This document shows, piece by piece, positions 7,129 to 15,467 of a DNA stretch of 23,054 nt (positions within the stretch are counted from its first letter, which is position 1; the number at the start of each line of letters is the position of its first letter). Origin of the DNA: Verrucomicrobiaceae bacterium (GTDB lineage: Bacteria > Verrucomicrobiota > Verrucomicrobiae > Verrucomicrobiales > Akkermansiaceae); NCBI GenBank assembly GCA_003820635.1, contig RPOS01000043.1:1-23054 (forward strand), read 5' to 3'. A program made the translations under genes and the position numbers. The notes below the pieces were generated by a model that did no database searches, was not told the origin of the DNA, and saw only the letters and a program-made list of their open reading frames with translations.

Positions 7129-9003
7129 ATGAACGAACGCAAGACTCTCGACGAACGCGCACAAATGACCGACCTGGAGCGCCTCCGGCACTCCTGCGCC
7201 CACGTCATGGCCACCGCCATCCTGCGCATCTGGCCGGACGCCCAGTTCGCCTACGGCCCGCCGGTGGAAACCGGCTTTTACTACGACTTCGAAATGAAGC
7301 ACCGGATCACCCCGGACGACTTCGAGAAAATCGAAGCGGAGATGAAAAAAATCGCCAAGGAAAACCAGAAGTTCGAATACAAGGCGATCTCCCGCGAGGA
7401 GGCCAAAGCCATGGCCGAGTCCGGCCGCCTCGGCGGCCTCAGTGAGCGCCCCGGCAATCCCTCACGCTTCAAGCTCGACCTCATCGACAAGATTCCGGAG
7501 GGCGAACAAATCTCCTGTTTCCAGAACGGCGAGTTCATCGATCTCTGCGCCGGCCCGCACGTCGGCTACACATCGAAGTGCAAGAACGTGAAACTCATGT
7601 CGGTTTCCTCGTCATTCTACATGGGCGATGAATCGAAAGGCCAGCTCCAGCGGCTTTACGGCACCGCCTTTGAAAGCAAGGAGTTGTTAGAGGAACACCT
7701 CAACCGCCTTGAAGAGGCGAAGAAGCGCGACCACCGCCGCCTCGGCCGCGAACTCGGGTTGTTCCAGATCGATGAAATGGTCGGCCAGGGGCTGATCCTG
7801 TGGAAGCCGAAGGGCGGCCTCGTCCGCCGCGCGCTGCAGGACTTCATCACCGAGGAACTCGACAAGCAGGGATACAGCCAGGTTTTCACGCCACACATCG
7901 GCAAGCTCGATCTCTACCGCACTTCCGGCCATTTCCCCTACTATCAGGAGAGCCAGTATCCCGCCATCGCCGAGCGCGATGTGTTGGAAAAACTCGCCGA
8001 TGAAGACGCCACCTGCGCCACCCTCATCAACGGCCTGTCAGATGGAACCTACGAAGGTTATCTGCTCAAGCCGATGAACTGCCCGCATCACATCAAGATC
8101 TTCGCGAGCGATCATCACTCCTACCGCGACCTGCCTGTCAGACTGGCGGAGTTCGGCACGGTTTACCGCTGGGAACAATCCGGCGAACTCGGCGGCATGA
8201 CCCGCGTCCGCGGCTTCACCCAGGACGACGCCCACTTGTTTTGCACGCCGGACCAAGTCGCCGCCGAAGTCACCGGCTGCCTTGATCTCGTGAAAAAAGT
8301 GCTCAGCACCCTCGGCATGCACGACTACCGCGTCCGCCTCTCGCTGCGCGATCCCGAGAGCGACAAATACGTCGGTTCTCCCGAAAACTGGGACAAGGCG
8401 GAAGCCGCGCTGCGCGAAGCCGTGCAAACGCTCGGCGTCGATTACACCGAGGAAATCGGCGAGGCCGCCTTCTACGGCCCGAAGATCGACTTCGTGGTCA
8501 AAGACGTCATCGGCCGCGATTGGCAGCTCGGCACCGTGCAGGTGGATTACAACCTGCCTGTTAGATTCGGCCTCAGCTATGTGGGCGCGGACAACGCAGC
8601 GCACATCCCGGTGATGATCCACCGCGCGCCCTTCGGCTCGATGGAGCGTTTCACCGGCCTGCTCATCGAGCACTTCGAAGGCAAGTTCCCAACCTGGCTC
8701 GCGCCGGAACAAGTGCGCATCCTGCCGATTTCCGAGAAAACCCTCGAACACGCCGAAGCCGCCGCCGCCAAGCTCGCCGACGCCGGCGTGCGCCTCAGCG
8801 TGGACCGCAGCAGCGACAAGATCGGCGCCAAAATCCGCAACGCCCGCCTCGACCGCGTGCCCTACATGCTCGTCATCGGCCAACGCGAGGCGGAGGAAGG
8901 CACCGTCTCCGTCCGCCACCGTGACAAGGACGACCTTGGCGCAAAGCCGCTGGAGGCGTTCATCGCGGAGATCACCCGGGAGATCCGCGAGCGGAGCTTG
9001 TGA
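7129..9003 (+). CDS. thrS: Threonyl-tRNA synthetase lacking the TGS domain
   Basis: A 624-residue class II synthetase charging tRNA-Thr. The editing (N2) domain starts almost at once, with HSCAH at residues 21-25 (editing histidines) and later LCAGPHV. The catalytic core has the zinc ligands Cys318 (KPMNCPHH), His369 (FTQDDAHLF) and His498 (VMIHRA), plus RVRGFTQDDAH and SMERFTGLL. The anticodon-binding domain follows (FPTWLAPEQV to the end). The N-terminal TGS domain of about 60 residues found in E. coli ThrS is absent, and no TGS-like sequence is encoded upstream in frame. Residues 277-311 contain an insertion of roughly 20-25 residues relative to E. coli, just before the catalytic zinc cysteine. 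A GTG at 7078 extends the frame but overlaps the osmC stop; ATG7129 is preferred. Confidence 0.96.
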   Translation: MNERKTLDERAQMTDLERLRHSCAHVMATAILRIWPDAQFAYGPPVETGFYYDFEMKHRITPDDFEKIEAEMKKIAKENQKFEYKAISREEAKAMAESGRLGGLSERPGNPSRFKLDLIDKIPEGEQISCFQNGEFIDLCAGPHVGYTSKCKNVKLMSVSSSFYMGDESKGQLQRLYGTAFESKELLEEHLNRLEEAKKRDHRRLGRELGLFQIDEMVGQGLILWKPKGGLVRRALQDFITEELDKQGYSQVFTPHIGKLDLYRTSGHFPYYQESQYPAIAERDVLEKLADEDATCATLINGLSDGTYEGYLLKPMNCPHHIKIFASDHHSYRDLPVRLAEFGTVYRWEQSGELGGMTRVRGFTQDDAHLFCTPDQVAAEVTGCLDLVKKVLSTLGMHDYRVRLSLRDPESDKYVGSPENWDKAEAALREAVQTLGVDYTEEIGEAAFYGPKIDFVVKDVIGRDWQLGTVQVDYNLPVRFGLSYVGADNAAHIPVMIHRAPFGSMERFTGLLIEHFEGKFPTWLAPEQVRILPISEKTLEHAEAAAAKLADAGVRLSVDRSSDKIGAKIRNARLDRVPYMLVIGQREAEEGTVSVRHRDKDDLGAKPLEAFIAEITREIRERSL

Positions 9004-9041
9004 TTTGATGCATCCGGGCATTTCGGCATTAACTCCCGCGC

Positions 9042-10115
9042 GTGGATTACTCGTCTCTGATCGCCAAACGCCGCGAACGCTTTTCCGAACTGGAGGAAGC
9101 GGTCGGCGATCCGGATTTGTTCTCGGATCCCAAGCGCGCCACCGACATCCTGCGCGAGCACCGCAAGCTCAAGCAAACCCTAGATCTGTGGGAGAAACTC
9201 GCAGATGCGAAACGCCAGCTCGCCGACAACCAGGAGCTCGCCAAGTCCGATGACCCCGATTTTTCCGCCATGGCCGCCGAGGAAATCCCGGCCTTGGAGA
9301 AATCCATCGCCGCTCTCGCCGAGGACCTGCAATACGCCCTGCTGCCCGCCGATCCGAACGAGGACCGCGACGCGCTCATCGAAATCCGCGCCGGTGCCGG
9401 CGGCGACGAGGCCTCGCTCTTTGCCGCCGAGCTGATGCGCGCCTATCAACGCTATGCCGACCTGCGAGGATGGAAATGCGAGCATCTGGAAAGCAGCCCG
9501 TCGGAAGTCGGCGGCTTCAAGGAAGTGATCCTCAAAATCACCGGCGACGAGGTGTTCCGTTTCCTCAAATACGAATCCGGCGTCCACCGCGTCCAGCGCG
9601 TGCCCGCCACCGAGACGCAGGGCCGCGTCCACACTTCCACCATCACCGTGGCCGTGCTGCCGGAAGCCGAGGAGGTGGATGTGGAACTCAAGCCCGACGA
9701 CCTCCGCATCGAGGTCTGCCGCGCGGGCGGCGCCGGCGGCCAGCACGTCAACCGCACCGAATCCGCCGTGCAGATTTTCCACCTTCCCACCGGCCTCTAC
9801 GTCCGCTGCGAGGAAGGCCGCTCGCAGATCAAAAACAAGGAACTCGCCCTGCAGATTCTCCGTTCCAAGCTCTACGAGCAAAAACTCCGCGACCAGCAGG
9901 ACGCCTACTCGTCCCACCGCCGCTCGCTGATCGGTTCCGGCGATCGCTCGGAGAAAATCCGCACCTACAATTTCCCCCAGTCGCGAGTTACCGACCACCG
10001 GATCGGCCTGACCTCGCACAACCTCGCCGGAGTCATGGCCGGCGACTTTTCCGAATTCACCGCCGGTTTGCAAAAGGCCGAAATGACCGAGCGGCTCGCC
10101 GAAGCTGGCATGTGA
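9042..10115 (+). CDS. prfA: Peptide chain release factor 1 (GTG start)
   Basis: A 357-residue class I release factor ending translation at UAA and UAG. It is RF1 and not RF2 because the stop-codon recognition tripeptide is PAT (residues 188-190, in RVQRVPATETQGR). The peptidyl-tRNA hydrolysis motif GGQ is at 232-234 (RAGGAGGQHVNRTESAVQ). Length is normal, and no programmed frameshift (an RF2 feature) is present. The only start fitting the conserved N-terminus is GTG9042, giving MDYSSLIAKRRERFSELEE. No Shine-Dalgarno sequence is visible. It lies 38 bp after thrS and is probably co-transcribed with it. No prmC methylase gene follows. Confidence 0.97.
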   Translation: MDYSSLIAKRRERFSELEEAVGDPDLFSDPKRATDILREHRKLKQTLDLWEKLADAKRQLADNQELAKSDDPDFSAMAAEEIPALEKSIAALAEDLQYALLPADPNEDRDALIEIRAGAGGDEASLFAAELMRAYQRYADLRGWKCEHLESSPSEVGGFKEVILKITGDEVFRFLKYESGVHRVQRVPATETQGRVHTSTITVAVLPEAEEVDVELKPDDLRIEVCRAGGAGGQHVNRTESAVQIFHLPTGLYVRCEEGRSQIKNKELALQILRSKLYEQKLRDQQDAYSSHRRSLIGSGDRSEKIRTYNFPQSRVTDHRIGLTSHNLAGVMAGDFSEFTAGLQKAEMTERLAEAGM

Positions 10116-10206
10116 GGTTTTTGTAAAAATTCAAAGCCATTCTCCTGAATTTTAAAATTTCTTTACAATCAGGATAAAATTTGAGACTTCATCGGGCGCT
10201 GTCCCC
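10116..10206 (+). promoter_or_regulatory. AT-rich leader of the CAP-domain lipoprotein gene
   Basis: A sharply AT-rich 91-bp gap in otherwise GC-rich sequence. It contains the perfect palindrome AATTTTAAAATT (10148-10159), TTTACA (10162-10167) and TAAAAT (10175-10180). A new promoter here is likely, but the -35/-10 pair is not clear. The 9-mer CTTTACAAT (10161-10169) recurs in the AT-rich leader of the amidase gene (18635-18643). Confidence 0.4.
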
Positions 10207-10803
10207 ATGAAAACACACCATAGCACCCGATTGTTCGGGCTGCTCGCCGCCGCCGCATTGGCGTCGTGCGCGAGTCCGCCCGATTCCACCCGCATGCCGG
10301 TTTCGGCCACCATCCGCCCGGATACGGCGGCCCCGGTGTCCGGCCGCGGCGATCGCTCCAGTTCCGGCCGCTTGTTTGACGCCGTGAATGCCTACCGCCT
10401 CAGCCAGGGCGCGCAGGCAGTCCAGCGCCATGCCGGCCTCGACCGCCTGGCTCAGGCGCACTGCGAATACCTGCGTCAGAACCGCGGCACCTTCTCGCTT
10501 TACGGCAAGAACGTCAGCCACTTCGGCTTCGACGGCCGCGCCATGATGGCCCGCGAGCATTACCAGATGTCGAGCGTGAGCGAAAACGTGGCCGCCGCCA
10601 ACCACCCCGGCAGCGACTCATCCGCCGTGATCGTACAACTCTGGAAAAACTCCCGGGACCACCACAAAAACATGACCGACGACTGGACTTACAGTGGCAT
10701 GGGCATAGTGGTGGACTCGGATGGCATGATCTTCGCCACCCAGCTTTTCGCGACGAAAAATAATTCCCAGATGACATTGCGCGACCGGATGAATAGCTTC
10801 TGA
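10207..10803 (+). CDS. CAP/SCP-domain lipoprotein
   Basis: A 198-residue exported protein. The N-terminus MKTHHSTRLFGLLAAAALAS leads into a lipobox LASC with Cys21 as the lipidation site, so it is probably a membrane-anchored lipoprotein. The CAP/SCP (CRISP, antigen 5, PR-1) domain covers about 55-185. It holds the usual landmarks: His85 in AQAHCEYL, His105 in SHFGFDGR, Glu126 in SENVAAANH, and WKNSRDHHKNM with His152 and Asn155. Bacterial CAP proteins are common but their biochemical role is mostly unknown. The gene starts a likely new transcription unit after the AT-rich gap, and its stop lies only 3 bp before the rnhB start. Confidence 0.9.
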   Translation: MKTHHSTRLFGLLAAAALASCASPPDSTRMPVSATIRPDTAAPVSGRGDRSSSGRLFDAVNAYRLSQGAQAVQRHAGLDRLAQAHCEYLRQNRGTFSLYGKNVSHFGFDGRAMMAREHYQMSSVSENVAAANHPGSDSSAVIVQLWKNSRDHHKNMTDDWTYSGMGIVVDSDGMIFATQLFATKNNSQMTLRDRMNSF

Positions 10804-10806
10804 CGC

Positions 10807-11430
10807 GTGCCCGACCTGTCATTTGAATCCGCCCTTCACGCCCGCGGCTTGCAACGCATCGCGGGCGTGGATGAGGCGGGGCGCGGTCCGCTGGCAGGTC
10901 CGGTGGCAGCCGCCGCCGTCATCCTGCCGCGCGGCTACACCTGCCCGGGCCTCGACGATTCGAAAAAAATCAGTGCCGCGCGCCGCGAGGATCTTTACCT
11001 GCGCCTCACCAGTGACGCGGACATCGCCTGGGCCGTGGCCACCGCCGATTGCGCGGAAATCGACCGCTTCAACATCCTGCGCGCCACTCATCTGGCGATG
11101 CGCCGGGCGGTGGAAGCCATCCGGCCGCCGCCCGACCATTGCCTCATCGACGGCCTGCCGGTGCGTGGTTTCCCGCTGCCACACGACGCCATCGTCAAGG
11201 GCGACGGACTCTCGCTCTCCATCGCCGCGGCCAGCATCATCGCCAAGGTCACGCGCGACCGCCTGATGAAAGAGATCGATCGCGAGTTTCCGGAATTCGG
11301 CTTTGCCCGGCATCAGGGATATGGCACCAAGGAGCATCTTGAAGCGCTTCGGATTCACGGGCCTTGCCGCCATCATCGTCGCTCGTTTCAGCCGGTGGCT
11401 CAACTCGCCCTGCCGCTTGACGGCACCTGA
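10807..11430 (+). CDS. rnhB: Ribonuclease HII (GTG start)
   Basis: A 207-residue RNase HII, which removes ribonucleotides from DNA and RNA from RNA-DNA hybrids. The signature GVDEAGRGPLAGPV carries Asp22 and Glu23. Asp115 (LIDGLPV) and Asp151 (AKVTRDRLM) complete the DEDD metal site. The C-terminal RHQGYGTKEHLEAL motif is also typical. The GTG at 10807 puts the signature at its normal distance from the N-terminus and starts 3 bp after the upstream stop. The next gene, yraN, begins 4 bp after the rnhB stop; the rnhB-yraN order is widespread in bacteria. Confidence 0.97.
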   Translation: MPDLSFESALHARGLQRIAGVDEAGRGPLAGPVAAAAVILPRGYTCPGLDDSKKISAARREDLYLRLTSDADIAWAVATADCAEIDRFNILRATHLAMRRAVEAIRPPPDHCLIDGLPVRGFPLPHDAIVKGDGLSLSIAAASIIAKVTRDRLMKEIDREFPEFGFARHQGYGTKEHLEALRIHGPCRHHRRSFQPVAQLALPLDGT

Positions 11431-11434
11431 CGGT

Positions 11435-11797
11435 ATGACCCGCGACCGGGCGTGGCTCGGCGACTACGGCGAAAAGGTGGCCGCCGATTTCCTCCGTGCC
11501 CACGGCTGCCGCATCCTTGCCCGGAACTTCAAGGCCCGGCGCGGCGGCGAGGTGGACATCGTGGCGCGCGATGGAAAACTGCTGCTCTTCGTGGAGGTGA
11601 AAACCCGCCGCGAGGGTGCGAAGGTCCGCCCGCTCGACGCGGTGGACACATCCAAGCAAAAACTCATCGAGCGCGGCGCGAACGCCTGGCTCAAGCGCCT
11701 CGGCACCCGCGATCTGCCATGGCGCTTCGACGTGATCGAGGTGTGGGTGGAAGACGGCGAAAAGCCGCGCATCAACCACGTGCGGGACGCGTTCTAA
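11435..11797 (+). CDS. yraN: YraN/UPF0102-family nuclease-fold protein
   Basis: A 120-residue protein of the UPF0102 family, which has a restriction-endonuclease-like fold and is linked to DNA metabolism. Evidence is the N-terminal GDYGEKVAADFLRAHG, then GGEVDIVARDG and LLFVEVKTRR. The D-x(n)-E-V-K pattern (EVDIV, VEVKT) is the putative metal site. A longer frame from 11303 lies inside rnhB. ATG11435 gives the usual length and follows the rnhB stop by 4 bp. The stop codon TAA sits inside a TCTAAC hexamer. Confidence 0.95.
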   Translation: MTRDRAWLGDYGEKVAADFLRAHGCRILARNFKARRGGEVDIVARDGKLLLFVEVKTRREGAKVRPLDAVDTSKQKLIERGANAWLKRLGTRDLPWRFDVIEVWVEDGEKPRINHVRDAF

Positions 11798-11839
11798 CAG
11801 GGAGCCGGATGAAACTTGCGCGTTTGCCACGCCGGGCCC

Positions 11840-12898
11840 ATGGTCCGCCACGCGTTCATGGAAAGCACCGCAGACTCAATGGCATGGCTGGCACGGCGCG
11901 ATGGCGGCGTGGTCATCGGCCATGGGCCGTTTGAAGCATCGGCCAGTCCACCTGCCGGGGGCGTGGCTTTCCATGTGCGGGATTTCGCGCTCAAGGATCC
12001 GCTGCCGTGGAAGATTCCGAGCCGGGTGGAACGCGCCAGTCGCGCGGAGTTCGCAGGGCGTTTCGCAGAAACCAACCCCCTGCAATGCCAGTGGCAGCCG
12101 CCCGATGCGGAACCGTTCTCGGCGGTGTTTCAGGAGGTGATGAGCTCGATTCACAGCGGATTTTTCGAGAAAACCGTGCCGGTGGTCACCGAGACGGGCA
12201 GCACCACAGGCAACCCCGGCCCGGGGATTCTCGCGGCGATGATGGACCAGCCCGCGCCGCTATGGTCCTACGGCTGGATGCAGCCTGAGGGAGGATTCGC
12301 CGGAGCCACGCCGGAGTTGTTGTTTTCTCTGGAGGGAAACCGGCTGGAAACCATGGCGCTGGCGGGCACGGCGCGCAGCGAGGACCGCGATGTCTTCGCC
12401 GTGGATGAAAAGGAAATCCGCGAGCACGAATACGTGGCCCAATCGCTGGTGGCGAAACTCGTCGATCTCGGCCACCTCGAGCGCCGTCCGCGCGAGATTC
12501 TCGATCTCGGCTCCATCGTGCATTTTCTCACCCTGATCCAAGTGGACCTGCACACTCCGATGACCACCGGCGAGCTGCTCCGACGCCTCCACCCCACTCC
12601 CGCGCTCGGGCCGCTGCCCCGCACCGATGCCACCATGGAGCGCTTGTTGGAATGGCGGCGGCGCCTCGGCTGCCCGCCCGAGTTTGGCGCGCCCTTCGGG
12701 TTCTGGGACGAGGGCCGCTTCGATGCGGTGGTGGCCATCCGCGGCGTATGGTGGGAAGGAAACCGGCTGCGCATCCCGGCCGGCTGCGGCGTCATCGAGG
12801 CCAGCCGGCTCGTCAACGAATGGCGCGAGCTGCGGCTCAAGCGCGAGGCGGTGAAAGGCTTCCTCGGGCGCGCTGTTTTTCCCACCATCCATCTTTGA
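11840..12898 (+). CDS. Chorismate-binding enzyme, probably isochorismate synthase
   Basis: A protein of about 352 residues in the anthranilate/isochorismate synthase superfamily. The C-terminal catalytic domain shows GATPELLFSLEG, ALAGTARSED, DEKEIREHEYVAQ, SIVHFLTLIQVDL, LHPTPALGPLPR, PFGFWDEGRFDAVVAIRG and PAGCGVIEASRLVNEWRELR. LHPTPAxGxxPR followed by AIRG and GCGxI-SRxxxEWxEL fits MenF-type isochorismate synthases (menaquinone) better than TrpE. A lysine in FFEKTVPVV sits where MenF has its general base. No other menaquinone gene is in the window, so pathway assignment is inference. Start is uncertain: TTG11816 has AGGGAG 11 nt upstream, ATG11840 and ATG11858 have none. ATG11840 is taken as the first ATG in frame. 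The gene is 42 bp (or 18 bp) after yraN. Confidence 0.85.
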   Translation: MVRHAFMESTADSMAWLARRDGGVVIGHGPFEASASPPAGGVAFHVRDFALKDPLPWKIPSRVERASRAEFAGRFAETNPLQCQWQPPDAEPFSAVFQEVMSSIHSGFFEKTVPVVTETGSTTGNPGPGILAAMMDQPAPLWSYGWMQPEGGFAGATPELLFSLEGNRLETMALAGTARSEDRDVFAVDEKEIREHEYVAQSLVAKLVDLGHLERRPREILDLGSIVHFLTLIQVDLHTPMTTGELLRRLHPTPALGPLPRTDATMERLLEWRRRLGCPPEFGAPFGFWDEGRFDAVVAIRGVWWEGNRLRIPAGCGVIEASRLVNEWRELRLKREAVKGFLGRAVFPTIHL

Positions 12899-12947
12899 CA
12901 ATCCGGCCGCGGCCGCACAGGTTCGCGCCGCAAACCTTCCTACTCCC

Positions 12948-14330
12948 ATGGCCTACGATCTCATTGTCATTGGTGGCGGCCCAGCCGGCTACGTCGCCGC
13001 CATCCGCGCCGCCCAACTCGGAAAAAAAGTCGCCTGTGTCGAAGCGGACCGCGCCGGCGGCACCTGCCTCAACTGGGGCTGCATCCCCACCAAGGCGCTG
13101 CTCAAGAACGCCGAGCTCTATCAGACGCTCACTCACAAGGCCGCCGAGTTCGGCCTCAAGATCGACGGCCTGTCTTACGATTGGTCCGCGGTGATCGGCC
13201 GCTCGCGCAAGGTTTCGGACCGCCTCGCCGGCGGCATCGAGTTTCTCTTCAAGAAGAACAAGGTGGATTACGTGCGCGGCTTCGGTTCGATCGAGGGCAC
13301 CGGCAAGGTCGGCGTGAAGGCGGCCGACGGCACCTCCACCGTGCTTGAAACCAAGGACATCCTCATCGCCACCGGTTGCAAATCACGCGGCCTGCCCCCC
13401 CTGCCCTTTAATGGCAAGTCGGTGATCGGCTCCAAGGAGGCCATGACGCTGCCGCAGCAGCCCAAGGAAATGATCATCATCGGCGCGGGCGCGATCGGCG
13501 TGGAGTTTGCATACATCTACAACGCCTTCGGCACCAAGGTGACGCTGGTGGAAATGCTGCCGCGCATCCTGCCCGTCGAGGACGATGAGGTGGGCGATAC
13601 GCTTGAAAAATCGCTCATCAAGCAAGGCATCCGCTGCCTCACCAACACCAAGATCACCGCGATGGCGGACCACGGCACACACGTGGAAATGAAACTCGAA
13701 GGCCCCAAGGAAAACGGTGTCATCCGCGCCGATGTCTGCCTGGTGGCCATCGGCATCCAGCCGGTGCTTCCCGGCGGCGTGCAACCCGCCCTGTCGGACC
13801 GAGGGTTCATCAACGTCGGCGACCGCTACGAGACCTCCATTCCCGGCGTCTATGCCGCGGGCGACATCACCGGCCCGCCGTGGCTGGCGCACACCGCCTC
13901 GTTCGAGGCCGTGCAGGCGGTGGAAGGCCTTTACGTTCCCGGCCACAAGCCACGCAAAGTGACCAATTTCCCCGGCTGCACCTACTGCCATCCGCAGGTC
14001 GCCTCCGTCGGCAAGACCGAGCGCGCGCTCAAGGAGGAAGGCATCGAATACACCGTCGGAAAAATCCCCTTCGTCGCCATCGGCAAGGCGATTGCGTCCG
14101 GCGAGTCCGAAGGCTTCGCCAAGCTGCTCTATGGCAAGAAACACGGCGAGTTGTTAGGCGCGCACATCATCGGTGAAAACGCCACCGAGCTCATCGCCGA
14201 GATGGGCCTAGCGCTCGATCAGGAACTCACCGCGGAGGAAATCCACGCCACCATCCACGCGCATCCCACGATGTCGGAGGTGATTCACGAGGCCACGCTT
14301 GCAGCGGAGGGCCACGCGATCCATTTCTAA
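12948..14330 (+). CDS. lpdA: Dihydrolipoamide dehydrogenase (E3)
   Basis: A 460-residue flavoprotein that reoxidises lipoamide in 2-oxoacid dehydrogenase and glycine cleavage complexes. The FAD-binding start is DLIVIGGGPAGYVAAIRAAQ. The redox disulfide is GGTCLNWGCIP (Cys40, Cys45). The NAD-binding segment is MIIIGAGAIGVEFAYIYNAF, the second FAD motif is GVYAAGDITG, and the C-terminal acid/base pair is His439-Glu444 in HPTMSE. All catalytic residues are present. No E1 or E2 gene is adjacent, so the partner complex cannot be told. It starts 49 bp after the chorismate enzyme and may be co-transcribed. The TAA stop lies in a TCTAAC hexamer. Confidence 0.97.
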   Translation: MAYDLIVIGGGPAGYVAAIRAAQLGKKVACVEADRAGGTCLNWGCIPTKALLKNAELYQTLTHKAAEFGLKIDGLSYDWSAVIGRSRKVSDRLAGGIEFLFKKNKVDYVRGFGSIEGTGKVGVKAADGTSTVLETKDILIATGCKSRGLPPLPFNGKSVIGSKEAMTLPQQPKEMIIIGAGAIGVEFAYIYNAFGTKVTLVEMLPRILPVEDDEVGDTLEKSLIKQGIRCLTNTKITAMADHGTHVEMKLEGPKENGVIRADVCLVAIGIQPVLPGGVQPALSDRGFINVGDRYETSIPGVYAAGDITGPPWLAHTASFEAVQAVEGLYVPGHKPRKVTNFPGCTYCHPQVASVGKTERALKEEGIEYTVGKIPFVAIGKAIASGESEGFAKLLYGKKHGELLGAHIIGENATELIAEMGLALDQELTAEEIHATIHAHPTMSEVIHEATLAAEGHAIHF

Positions 14331-14490
14331 CCGCGCCGCGCTGCGCGCATGGTTCTCCAGCCGCCTGACGCAAACCCACCACGGCGATCGAGCTAGGGAA
14401 AGCGGTGAAAATAGTTTGTAAACCATGACATTTAGGGCTTGTACAGCATATCAGGTGCTTGCATCATGCCCGGATGCCCCGCGATTCTAA
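14331..14490. other. Non-coding gap before the sulfatase remnant
   Basis: 160 bp with no supported gene. The part at 14394-14460 is AT-richer than its flanks and could be a relic of the promoter that once served the sulfatase. A TCTAAC at 14486-14491 supplies an in-frame stop exactly where the recognisable sulfatase frame begins. Confidence 0.4.
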
Positions 14491-14895
14491 CAAATCCGAC
14501 TGGTCGATCACCTCGAACTCAACGACCTCCATGCCGATCCGGGCGAGACACGCAATCTCGCCGCCGCCCGCCCCGGCATCACCCGGCGCATGAACGAGGC
14601 CATCAGCGCCCACCTCGCGGAGACCAAAACGCTCGCGCCCATCAGGAATCCCGCCTACAATCCCGCTCTCAAGGCGCTCGGTTTCTCACTCAAATCCGGC
14701 GGCGTGTTCTTCGGCAACGCCGGCCCGGGGGAAGGTGCGCTGTTCGGCACGCCCGTGGCCACGGTGCCGAATTCGCTGCCGCAAACCATCCGGCTGCCAC
14801 TCGGTCACAAGGTCACCGGCGGCGTGTTGACGATTCTGCTGGATCTCGAACAACCCGGTTTCATCAAACTCGGCTCCGCCAAGCTCGTGGAATAG
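14491..14895 (+). pseudogene. C-terminal remnant of a sulfatase
   Basis: The frame from the TAA at 14488-14490 to the TAG at 14893-14895 (134 codons) starts QIRLVDHLELNDLHADPGET and continues RNLAAARPGITRRM. This matches the 'LYDLxxDPxExxNLA' end of type I sulfatases. About 85 further residues follow (AYNPALKALGFSLKSGGVFF and so on), as in some arylsulfatase tails. The catalytic N-terminal domain with the CxPSR/CxAGR formylglycine site is absent: upstream in this frame is a stop and then non-coding sequence. The only ATG (14590) falls after the conserved motif, so an annotated small protein of 101 residues here would be misleading. Its stop lies 3 bp from the convergent stress-protein gene. 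Confidence 0.7.
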
Positions 14896-14898
14896 CGG

Positions 14899-15351
14899 TT
14901 ATTTTTCCGGCCCCGCGGGCACGATGAGGGTGGGCACCGTGGCCTTGCGCACCATGCCCTCCGCCACGCTTCCCAACAGCAGCGAGGCGATCGCCCCGTG
15001 GCCGTGGGAACCGAGCACGACGAAGTCCGCGCCGATCTCCTTGATATAATCTAACAGCGAATGCAGCGGACTACCCTCGGCGATCTGGCATTCCGCATCG
15101 GCAATAGCGGGTTTCACCTGCGCGAGAAGTTCCTCGAGCTTGACGGCCGCCCGGCGCTTCGCCTCTTCCTGATAGGCGTGCAGAGCCGGAAACTCGTCGG
15201 GTGTGAAGCCGTAGGCGGTGTAGCTGGGCTCCGGTTCCACGACGTGGAGCAAACGCAATTTCGCCCCGTAGGCTTTTGCCAGGCCGCTGGCCATATCCAG
15301 CACGCCGGGGGTGGCGTTTGAGAAATCGAGTGCGACAACAATGGTTTTCAT
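14899..15351 (-). CDS. Universal stress protein (UspA family)
   Basis: A 150-residue single-domain Usp protein. It starts MKTIVVALDFSNATPGVLDM, the usual beta-strand plus Asp. Near the C-terminus is the ATP-binding signature G-x2-G-x9-G-S as GSHGHGAIASLLLGS, followed by ATVPTLIVP. This makes it an ATP-binding type. The frame extends upstream to an ATG at 15393, but the MKTIVVALDFS start at 15351 is the family norm. It is divergent from pdxA with a 116-bp gap. A GTTAGA hexamer (15363-15358) lies 6 nt before the start codon. Stress role is assumed from the family. Confidence 0.93.
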   Translation of the reverse strand: MKTIVVALDFSNATPGVLDMASGLAKAYGAKLRLLHVVEPEPSYTAYGFTPDEFPALHAYQEEAKRRAAVKLEELLAQVKPAIADAECQIAEGSPLHSLLDYIKEIGADFVVLGSHGHGAIASLLLGSVAEGMVRKATVPTLIVPAGPEK

Positions 15352-15467
15352 GGCACGTCTAACGAAGCACGGTGACATGACGAATGCAAACACTCATTGC
15401 CCGGCATTTCCCGACTGCCGGATTCGCCGCTTGGCAAGCGCGCGCCGGCATCGTGATAATCCCAGCC

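Noticed and set aside
9042..10115. Release factor as RF2 with programmed frameshift
   Set aside because: The recognition tripeptide is PAT, not SPF, and the frame is continuous from the GTG start.
14590..14895. A 101-residue hypothetical gene starting at ATG14590
   Set aside because: The same frame encodes the conserved sulfatase tail motif upstream of that ATG, so it is better seen as part of a truncated sulfatase.
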